From: Lasiosphaeris hirsuta
Taxonomy: Eukaryota > Ascomycota > Sordariomycetes > Sordariales > Lasiosphaeriaceae
Length of the DNA stretch: 64,000 bases
NCBI GenBank assembly: GCA_030549175.1
Contig: JAUKUA010000001.1
Span: 8,834,306 to 8,898,305 of the forward strand
Direction: 5' to 3'
Below the pieces are notes generated by a model that saw nothing but the letters and a program-made list of their open reading frames with translations, made no database searches and was not told the origin of the DNA. Shown piece by piece: positions 55,222 through 64,000 of the stretch (its first letter is position 1; the number at the start of each line of letters is the position of its first letter). The translations under genes were made by a program, and so were the position numbers.

Positions 55222-58200
55222 TCACGGCTATCTTCGGATTCTAGTACTTCCTTAAGTTCGGCGATGAGTATAGTCATAACGGATATAAGCTCTTAAATGA
55301 TCCCTATCGACCAGTGTTTCTTAGTAATAACTAAGTAGGTAGGTTGTAGGGTAAGATTTATACGAACGTATCCGTTATATTTAATTATCTTAAGATTGGT
55401 AAGATCTTTAAGATACTTGGTAAACTTAAGAGAGATATTCCGGTCCTCTTTATTCGATAAGGCGATATCGACGATTAGAAGGTCATAAGTAATAAGAGGT
55501 ATTATTACTATATTTATATGACGACGACTACTATTCTATATACTTACCTTTAAAACATACAGACTGGCCTTAACCTTGGTATCTTACGTCGTTATATCTA
55601 CCAGCCCGAAGATACTTTAAACATTTAGGGAGATTACACGGTAAATGATTAGCTATGAGCTATGCTATATTAACAGTTCTTTAACAAGTATCATATATAC
55701 ACCTATCGGAACCTACTAGACAGCGAGGGTCCGAAGAACGCTAAGCTTCTCTCTTTCTTTAAGATAAGTCCAGTAAGTATTAGCTAATAGCTCGATATAG
55801 ACTAGTACTAGAGGAGTGAGATTAATCGGTAAGGTATTTCTAACATGTACTTATATAGTCTAGTATAGCGTATAGAGACTAGGTCTGTCTATAATATATT
55901 TCAGGAGTATAAATACGAGCTAGTCTTTAGTAACTCCGTTAAATAACTTCGTTTAATAATCGCCGGCGCCGAGCTTATAATAGTCCAGAGTAATAAGAAC
56001 GCCGGTCGTACATCTGTGAACGATACTAAGACGGAACCTGTTAGTATCTCTACGTTAGAGTCGTTAGTAAAAAATATGTAGCGTATAGGCTTGTTTCTCG
56101 AACCCGAGATCTTTAAGCCGGACGAGAAACTTACGACCTAATTTAGCCACTTGTTTAGTCCCGACTAAAAGGCCAATATAGACTAGTTTATAGCGTCGTA
56201 AACTACAATGTTAAAAAGCCTAGCCGACTTATCTAATGACGAGGACTTGGGATATGATAACGATAGAAATTCTATTAAGTGTACTTAGTAAGAATACTTT
56301 GACTTAATGAAAGTTAGACTTTAAGGGTTATATGGTATTAAGTTACTACTGTCTTAGACGTACTTATTTACTGGTATCGAGACAAACGCCGACTTATTAG
56401 CTATAGTACTTAAATATGTCGGAAGGATGACCGTGGAGGAGTTCGGTAAGATGTTAGACGGCTCGATTCCTAATGGGACGCGGTTTAACTATGAGGTAAT
56501 GAAGAAGAAATATGGCTAGGTATAAAACTAGGAACTTATAAGTAAGAAGTACCTACTTTTTTATTAGTAGATCGGTAAGTCATATATTATATCCATTAGT
56601 ATACTCGTACGGTATTCTAACCGGTTTACTATATAAAGCTAACTCTTCTAGATATCTTTATTATGTATAACCTAACGAATATACCTATCGGCTCATAGTT
56701 TTATATAAACGAGGTCGGAACCGGAAAAACCTTTACGATAGCCTTCTCCGTTCTTATGTATGTTTAACAACTAAAAAAGGATAAGAAGTAGGGAAAGATA
56801 ATCGTAACCTAACCTACCTTATATATTTATCCTACTCCGTTAGTAGTTTAGACTTTCCGTAAGTTATATAAAAACTTTCTTAAGTTAAAAATACGTGTTT
56901 TCTACTCTTATGTTACCTAGATCATATAGGACAACCCTCGCCGAGCGGCTACCCTTAGTACGTAGTAATTCGACGACTGTATGTGTGAATAGGTAAACAA
57001 TACTGATAATATAGACGTCGGAAGAAACATTATCATCTCGGTATATACTATCCTTGTCTTTTAGTAGATAGTTACGACTAAACATTATGTTAATATGTCT
57101 TAGTACGTTAGTCACTAAGTATATAATTAACTTATAGTATGGAAGTTAAGGCTCTACGGCACGGCAATATTTTCTATAACGTCTATACTCGAGAAGGATA
57201 CCTCCGAGCTACCTAAATGAGAGAACGAACCTAAAGATGGTAAGATGGAAGAAGCCGTGGCAACTTTACTTCTTAATGACGCCGAGAACGAGGAGACGGG
57301 AGACGGTATCGACGGTAGACATTTAGCTAAGGTCGATAAGAAATTTGATAGTAACTATAGTTAATATATAGAAAATAATAAATATAGGTCTTTCCTAGAC
57401 CGCTTCTCCTAGTACGTAGTAACCGCTCTTTGTTTACGTACTATTACCTCTTATAAAGTAAACTAGTTGGTATAGTAATTTAGGTATTTTAACTGGTTTA
57501 CTTTGTAAAGGCTACAATACCTAGATAAGCTTATTAGTCCTATGTTTTACTAACGAGTATCTAGGTACTTTATAATCTCAGAGTCCGAACGTAATAAGTG
57601 TAAGATCGTAAGTATCTACCGTATAAACGTCTATATCACGAAGAGTAAGGAGTTTAAGTTTTAGTATGTTATTTACGACGAGGCCACTAACCTATGTAAT
57701 TCCGAGTCTTAGTGTTAATATCTTATCTAAGTTATCCTTAAAGTGTTATAGGATAGTATATCAGTAACCCTTACCTAGAATAAGATCACGGACTGGAAGG
57801 GCTTTAGCCTGATGATATGGGCTATTATAGCTAAGATCTTAGAAGTATAATAACCGAATCTAAACATAAGCCTTATACTCGACGAGCTTACATATAAGGA
57901 CAGCTTTGATAAGGTTATTACTAAATATTTCTAAGATAACCTTATCGTTTCCGAACTAAAGATAATATATGAGACATATAGTTAGTATTAGTAGAAGCTG
58001 GCGCCTTCTTACTAAGACTTTATCCGGGACTTAGGTAAGCTAGATATTAACCCGGATATTAAAAAAGTATTAAAGGATAATAGTATGTTTATTATTAACA
58101 GAGAGATAAATATTTTTATCATCTTACCTAATAACTCCAAGTACTACCTTCAGGATAGATTAGGTCCTCTTGAAATTATAATAGCTTTTATCAGATACGA

Positions 58201-58821
58201 GAAGTTATATAATAAGGTTACTAACTATACTAATAACATCCTACGTAATGTTACCCTAGGTATGTTAAATGTTATCGCCGACGACTAAGTTGATAGCTAC
58301 TTAAAGAACGGTAAGGAGGGTAACTTAGACAAAACTAATGTACTTAACATAGTACTACTCCGGGTAGCTACAGTGGAGACCCAGAGTAAGTATGTATATG
58401 AGATGATAATACGCGTAAATCCGGTCTACTAACTTACAAACGAGGAGATCTAGATCCTAACCGTGCCTAAGACTATTAAGAAGTGTAAGTGTGACGTAGA
58501 GATAATACTAGGTAAATAACTGAATCTCCGTTAGTAGATAAAGATAGACTTAGATAACGAGGGTAACGTTAAGCTTGGTATAGACTTTGTCTAATCCTTA
58601 ATAGAGAATAGTATAGATAGTAATATTAGCTATACCTATGTGATACTTAACGAGGATGATAGCTATATTCCCCCTACGGACCGACTTAACTCGTTATATT
58701 TCGCTTACTCGAAATCGCCTATTAAGTCATACTATCTCCGGTAGGTGTTGGAGATTTAAAATAGGCTAGGTTAGGTAAATACGTAGGTTCTAGTTATAAT
58801 AAACAGCCTTATTATGTAGTA

Positions 58822-58942
58822 GTAAGTTACTTACTATTTAACAAAGCTAATATTAAACTAGTTAGTCTAATATTTCCTATACTAACTAGTTTAATATCTA
58901 CTTCGTCGACTAGAATACACATATTAACTAAGATATAAAGAG
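58822..58942 (+). repeat. Hairpin module in an intron-like segment, copy 2
   Basis: GTAAGT at 58822; perfect 15-bp inverted repeat ATTAAACTAGTTAGT (58852-58866) / ACTAACTAGTTTAAT (58881-58895) with a 14-base spacer; ATTAACTAAG branch-like sequence and an AAG/AGAG acceptor region near 58940. The sequence after it (GTCACGGCTAT) repeats that after copy 1. Confidence 0.7.
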
Positions 58943-59275
58943 GTCACGGCTATGTTTACGAAGGCGAACTTTAAGATATAGTCTATCCATTCGAAGCTGA
59001 CAATAAATAAACGTAGCATAATCATAAAACAATAGAACCGAGCCGACTCTACGTTCGACATCTTAATATTAAACTCGTCTATCTTAAGTGTCAGGTTAAA
59101 CGTTTACTATCAATGTTACCATGGTATTAAAGTTAACTTTGTCTAGAACATAGTAACTATACTCTAGTATATCGGACGGTTATACCGAATCGGACAGACA
59201 AAGGCTGTGTAGTAATATCTCCCCTATATTATAAGAACCATCGATAAATAGTTCCTAGAGTATAGGCTACATAAG

Positions 59276-59367
59276 GTACGTTTCCTCTATATATTAAACT
59301 AGTTAATTTACTTATAAGATAAACTAGCTAGTTTAATACTAGGCTAGGTTATACTAATAATTGTCAG
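59276..59367 (+). repeat. Hairpin module in an intron-like segment, copy 3
   Basis: GTACGT donor at 59276, TACTAATAAT branch at about 59352, TGTCAG acceptor ending 59367 (92 bp). Inverted repeat ATTAAACTAGTTAAT (59293-59307) / ACTAGCTAGTTTAAT (59323-59337). Confidence 0.7.
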
Positions 59368-60379
59368 TGGGTTAAGGAGATAAGTAGTCGAATGCTAATG
59401 GATGTTAAAGATCCGGTCGTTAAGCTTCTGTTCGCTTACGAGATCATAAGATATTACATAACAATTCTGGTCAATCGATTCGGGTAGACAGTAAAGCTAC
59501 CCTAGTCTATTCGGAAGTACTTTAACAACAGAGCACTCTTTATCGGCTGGGTCTACACGGCCATTGTCTACCTCCTAGGCTCCGGTTTTCCGAAAGAGAG
59601 GAACGAAGGCCGGACGGTTAATAATAGCTTAACTAAGTTTACTGTCAATTCATACAATGTTACTAATACTAGTAGCCTCGTTAAGAATTAGCTCGTCATT
59701 TTATACATGAACTTCCTTAGCCCGGTTATTGTTAATGAACATATATGCCCAAAGCTTGACAAAGTGGGTAAGCTTATATTCCGAGCTAACGGGATATAGT
59801 ATATGAAGCTCGACTTTGACCTAGAAGTTATGACATAGGAGATAGTTTTTAAATCCTTCCCTAAGATCGAGCGTAGACGATACGAGCTTATAGAGAAGTA
59901 CTAGTGTCTACCTATCGAAGAACCTAAGCGTGACCATACTTATTTCTTCTATCGAGTAAGGCCATATGAGTACGTCCTTTATAAAGAAGAGGATCTGACG
60001 ATAGATAATATCAACGATAACATAGAAAAGGTTACGAGGTGTGTTAAGGCTATATTAAAGAGGCTTGGTATAAAGACTACGAAGAAAACGCTTAAAAAGA
60101 AGAAGGTAGGTAGTAATAAGAGTACTCCTCTATCTACCCGCCATAAGAGTAAGTGAGTAACTAAGGCTTAAGCTAAGACTAATAATCTTAAGGATAGCCT
60201 CTAAACCGGTGATATTTTAGAAGTTATTTTATCTCTCTATTAAGTTTATTACACTTAGGCTACTAGCTTAGGTTAGATTAACATAAAGGTTTTCTCTTAC
60301 TATGATATGTTATATTAAGACTTTTATAACATGATTTAATAAACAAACTAGCTAGTATAAGTCTTTAGGTTGACCGACC

Positions 60380-60424
60380 TTAAACCTGTTAGTATATTAA
60401 CATATAATATACCAACCGGTTTAA
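60380..60424 (+). repeat. Hairpin module, copy 4
   Basis: TTAAACCTGTTAGTATATT (60380-60398) pairs with AATATACCAACCGGTTTAA (60406-60424), 17 of 19 positions; it is followed by ACTAATAAGTCAG, again branch- and acceptor-like. Confidence 0.7.
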
Positions 60425-60733
60425 TACTAATAAGTCAGTTAACTTTGAAGCTAATTTAAAATCATATAGGCCTATTGTTATTATACCATCGTATATCTTA
60501 GTTCCTTAGTAAGTTTTGTTCTAAAGTTAATAACTTATTATCTACGATATCTATAGGCTATAACACCCTGTTTACGTAATCACCGTCGTAAGAGCTAGCT
60601 TCGAAGAGTACATAGAGAAGGACTATCTAATATTTTATAAACAATTGTAACAACCGGTCTTAGTATAATGTAATAACATTACCCGGTGTATCATACTAGT
60701 GAAATTTACCCAGGGTACTAGTATCACACAGAT

Positions 60734-60779
60734 ATTAAACCAGTTAGAATAGTAACAGTAGTATACTAATAGGTTTAAT
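60734..60779 (+). repeat. Hairpin module, copy 5 (diverged)
   Basis: ATTAAACCAGTTAG (60734-60747) and CTAATAGGTTTAAT (60766-60779), 12 of 14 positions complementary. Confidence 0.6.
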
Positions 60780-61599
60780 AGTAGCCCACCGTACTCCCAG
60801 CGGGTACGAGAAAACTATTAACATATAAGTAAGGGGCTAGTACATCAGTAATATTTTCTAAGGGCCAAACCACTATTACATAGATCACGGTACTAGGACT
60901 TAAAACTAGACCTACTAGGCATTCATTCACAGGTATAAGAGTAAGAGATAGGCCCTACGGATTACATTAAGAGCTCCAGAGCCATACACAGGCAAGAGAT
61001 ACCTACCTAACTAAATCTCTCACGCTAGGTAACATCACTAGACTTTCGATTTATCACGGGCGAGCTAGACAACCTCGGCGCCGTAGCCAAGGCTACATAG
61101 CGGTCAACGGCCATATAGGTAAATTACATAATTTCTTTTAATTAAGGTACGCTATACTATTAAGAAAAGCCTCGTTAGTAACAGTTCATAGCTAACGTAG
61201 AATCAACCTAACTACGTTATATCTAATATAAAAACTTAGAACTTATGCAAACCTCCGTAGCGACAGGTATTAACCTACTAAAGCTTTTCGGAGTAAACTC
61301 TAATATAGGCCATAAACTAAATAATAAATACTCGGCTTTACCTAGTAGGTAGCTAGGTATCTTATATAAGTAATCTATCAGTACTTACTATAGGAGATAA
61401 GTAAGTTATTAATATAATATTTATAACTAATATTGCCGTTTTAGCAGTAAGTATAAGAAATTATTAAGGGGGCTAACGAGCTTAGCGCGTTCTCCTAGGC
61501 TAACGAAATCATTTAGTTAAGAGAGGACTAGCTAGAGGTAAGTAAGTAAGAAATAAAAGGAAAAAGAGGGGGAGTCTAAGTAGAAGAGGGTTTAAGATA

Positions 61600-63770
61600 T
61601 GAGGATATAATACGAATCTAAGAACGTAACTAGATATTTATATACTCGAGAGATATAATAAAGCATAGTCGAAATAGTTATATAGCGTAATTAGCTCCGA
61701 GCTATTATTTATTAGTAATATTAGTTCTTAAAGTTTAAGACAGAAAATAGGAAATTAATAAGAGATATACGAAAGGTAGTTATATTTAATAATATTTATA
61801 AGAAAGTTTAATACTAGTAGTTTACCTAGCTATAATAAGTCAATTTAAAAAGGTAGCTAAAATTAATAATAAGTAAAAGAACTTAATTTTAAGGTATATA
61901 AAAGAAAGTAATTTAAGTAATTATTTAAGAAAGAAGTTTTATTATTTAGATTACTAAGACAAAAGAGTAAAAAAGCTTATTATTTCTACTTTTATATTTT
62001 ATTTTCTAAACTAAGTAACGGTAATAATAAAACTATTAGTAACATTATAAAAGGATTTATATAGATATTATTAAAAAAGTAGAATTAATTCTTATATATA
62101 AGCTAAGTATAGTAAGAACTGAGATATATTTATTATATTTATAATATCTAAGTTAGTAATAATAAAAGAGTTTTAGATATTTATTAACTAGTTATAATTA
62201 TAAAAATAATAAGACTAAATATTTATTAATAAAAAGATATTTTAGTTATAAAGGTAATAACTGTATTTTTTCTAATAATAAATAATAAAAGTTATTATTA
62301 ATTATTAAGTATAAAGAGTAAAGAATATAAAAGAGAAAAAGAAGGAAATATATTATATTATCTAATAAAGTAAAAGAATATTCTTAGTAAGATAGTTTAA
62401 AGTAAGAAGTAATAAAGAAAAGAGTATAAAAGATTATAAGAGAGATTTTAAGAAAGCATTTAATAAATAGGGTTATAAGGTATTTTTAATATAAAGTATT
62501 ATAATTATTATATAATTAGTAAGAAAAGAACTTAAATAATAAAAAACGATTTTAAATAGTTTAAAAAGCTTATAGCTAATATCTTAAAATACTTATAAAG
62601 ATATTAATAAGATATATAAAGAAGTATTAAAAGAAAGTAATATTACTAGTTTAATAAGTTAATATAATAAGATAAGTTATATATAAGCTAAATATATTAA
62701 GTATATATATATTAAAAAAGGTTAAAATATTTATATAATATATATTTTATATAAAGATTTTAAAACTTAAGAAGGAAAAGATATTTTATTTTAAAAAATA
62801 TTAAAGAGAATAAGTATTAAATATAAGATAAAATATTAATAAAAAGAAAAGAAGAAAAGATAAGTATTATAATAAAAAATATATAAAGAAAATACATTTT
62901 ATAATATATAATAATAAGATAAAAGTAATATTTTAAGAAAGAAAAAGATAAAAAATATTAAAAAAGAATTTAATTTAATATAAACTATATAAATAAGAAG
63001 AATATATACTATTATAAAATAATACGAAAATATAAGAATATAAGTAAAATTAAAGTTAAGGTTATAATTAAGAATAAGACTAAGGTAAGAATAAAGTTTA
63101 ATATAATAGTAAAAAAAAGAATGATTATTATATTAAGTTAAGATTAAGGTAAGAGTGAAATTAAAATTAGAAATAAAAGTAAAAGTAAAAGTTAGAATTA
63201 ATTAAAGTAAGAATAAAGTTCAAAGTAATAATAAGAAAAAAAATAATTATTATATAAAGTTAAAGTTAAAGTAAGTATATAGTTAAAAGTATTAATAAAA
63301 AAAAGAATAACTGTTATATTTAGTTAAGGTTAAAGAAAAAGTTAAGTTAAAGTTGGGAGGAAAGTAAGAGTAAGTTAAATAATAACAATAAGAATAACTA
63401 TTATATTTAGTTAATATTAAAGTAAAAGTAAGATTAAAAGTAATAATAAGAAAAAAGATAACTATTATATTAAATTAATATTAATATAAGAATAAAGTAA
63501 ATAGTAATAATAAAAATAAGTTAAAGTATAAATAAAGTTAAGAGTAAGTTAAGATAAATAATAAAGTTAAGAATATAAATAAGATAATTATAAAAGTTAA
63601 TATTAAAAGTAAGGTTTAAAGTAAAAATAAATATATAAATAATAATAATTATTAGTTAATATTAAAGTTAAAAGTAAAAGTAAAAGTTAAAGTAAAAATT
63701 AAAGTAAGGATTAAGATTAAGGTTAAGATTAAGGTTAAGATTAGGGTTAAGGTTTAAAATACGTAATAAG
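61600..63770 (+). repeat. C-depleted degenerate telomere-like tract
   Basis: From about 61.6 kb, and strongly from about 62.1 kb, the plus strand is built almost only of A, T and G; C is very rare. Towards the right, purine-rich hexamer-like units appear (TTAAAG, TAAAAG, TTAAGA, TTAAGG), ending in an unbroken series of TTAAGG/TTAAGA with one TTAGGG at about 63708-63754. TTAGGG itself has no C, and G to A change of it gives exactly these units. I read the tract, at least its right half, as an old telomere array mutated on one strand. Confidence 0.65.
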
Positions 63771-63790
63771 TAATATTTTATAAAGAATAA

Positions 63791-63807
63791 AGGACCGGGC
63801 CCGGGGG
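63791..63807. other. GC-rich junction at the telomere base
   Basis: AGGACCGGGCCCGGGGG contains the 10-bp palindrome CCGGGCCCGG and separates the AT-rich tract from perfect telomere repeats. Confidence 0.8.
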
Positions 63808-63992
63808 TTAGGGTTAGGGTTAGGGTTAGGGTTAGGGTTAGGGTTAGGGTTAGGGTTAGGGTTAGGGTTAGGGTTAGGGTTAGGGTTAGGGTTAGGGTTA
63901 GGGTTAGGGTTAGGGTTAGGGTTAGGGTTAGGGTTAGGGTTAGGGTTAGGGTTAGGGTTAGGGTTAGGGTTAGGGTTAGGGTTAGGGTTAGG
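63808..63992 (+). repeat. Telomere, (TTAGGG)30 plus TTAGG
   Basis: 185 bases of uninterrupted TTAGGG, G-rich strand running 5' to 3' outward, so the right edge is a chromosome end. No variant repeat inside. The window then ends with ATCTCTCT (63993-64000), which is not telomeric. Confidence 0.98.
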
Positions 63993-64000
63993 ATCTCTCT

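Larger units (their letters stand above)
54557..60153 (+). pseudogene. RIP-mutated SNF2-family ATPase/helicase with intron-like segments
   Basis: Begins near MIPPKAGRAKGKATTVAA (ATG 54557). Motor motifs appear in order over 2.5 kb: motif I INEVGTGKTFTIAFSVLM (about 56705, equivalent to the SNF2 DE-x-G-x-GKT), GKIIVTxPTLYIYPTPLVV, motif II YDEATNL (57674, DExx box), the region ITKSKEFKF around 57640, and motif VI IGRLYRIGQTKAV (59171), which is the SNF2 Q-x-x-GR-x-x-R-I-G-Q signature. Basic C-terminal tail KRLGIKTTKKTLKKKKVGSN, TGA at 60154-60156. Stops are nearly all TAG/TAA where Gln or Trp would be, as RIP produces. At least three GT-AG segments interrupt it (55121-55221, about 58822-58942, 59276-59367), each with the same hairpin module. 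The gene follows the RecQ-type relic in the same direction, so both may be parts of one subtelomeric element. Confidence 0.75.
60157..61600. other. AT-rich subtelomeric DNA
   Basis: RIP-like composition but with patches that keep CA (about 60900-61100). No protein relic recognised. Holds hairpin copies 4 and 5. Confidence 0.5.

Noticed and set aside
56885..58288. Short open frames in the AT-rich zone (minus 56885-57115, plus 58085-58288)
   Set aside because: The first is antisense to the SNF2 relic; the second is simply a stop-free stretch of that relic.

Overview
The window is a chromosome end from a filamentous ascomycete (Pezizomycotina; a Sordariomycete is likely but the genus cannot be read from the sequence). 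Reasons: short GT-AG introns of about 47-100 bp with CTGAC/CTAAC-like branch sites, fungus-specific families (HET, fungal STAND proteins, RTA1, Zn2Cys6, OPT, CmcJ-like enzymes), a (TTAGGG)n telomere at the right edge reading outward, and a subtelomere that looks heavily mutated by RIP (C to T on both strands, CpA/TpG scarce, TpA abundant). Centromere-proximal is left, the telomere is right.

Layout. 1-1303: 3' end of a conserved housekeeping gene, CDP-diacylglycerol synthase. 3.1-4.8 kb: two small secreted-protein loci. 5.1-6.8 kb: a decayed ankyrin gene. 7.5-14.2 kb: three enzyme genes on the minus strand (serine beta-lactamase-fold hydrolase, L-amino-acid-oxidase-like flavoenzyme, CmcJ/NvfI-like oxygenase), whose exon structures I worked out from splice phase. 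16.4-19.8 kb: an apparently intact 1036-residue STAND/NLR protein (DUF7708-like N-terminus, NB-ARC, TPR-like C-terminus), converging on a small GRF-type zinc-finger gene. 22.3-27.9 kb: two broken genes of the same self/non-self-type repertoire (C2H2 zinc finger plus ankyrin repeats; DUF7580). 29.5-35.8 kb: three plus-strand genes (OPT transporter, Zn2Cys6 regulator, RTA1-like membrane protein). 36.6-48.5 kb: progressively degraded accessory DNA with a crystallin-like secreted-protein relic, a tandem repeat, a HET-domain gene with polyQ/polyP, a zinc-finger relic, a second DUF7580 relic and a tiny retroposon-like insertion with a 15-bp target duplication.

From about 48.5 kb base composition changes sharply to stop-ridden AT-rich DNA. 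It still holds recognisable coding relics: a telomere-linked RecQ-type helicase (about 49.6-53.9 kb) and a SNF2-family ATPase (about 54.6-60.2 kb), both pointing towards the telomere. At least three intron-like segments of the SNF2 relic, and two sites beyond it, carry the same hairpin-forming module. From about 61.6 to 63.77 kb is a tract nearly free of C on the plus strand that grades into TTAAGG/TTAAGA hexamers, apparently an old mutated telomere array. A short GC-rich junction and 30 perfect TTAGGG repeats follow, then ten unexpected bases.

Taken together, a normal gene-bearing arm passes into an accessory zone rich in incompatibility/innate-immune-type genes, many freshly broken, and then into a RIP-mutated telomere-linked helicase zone. 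Several breaks are single-base changes in G/C homopolymers, so some may be assembly errors rather than true pseudogenisation.
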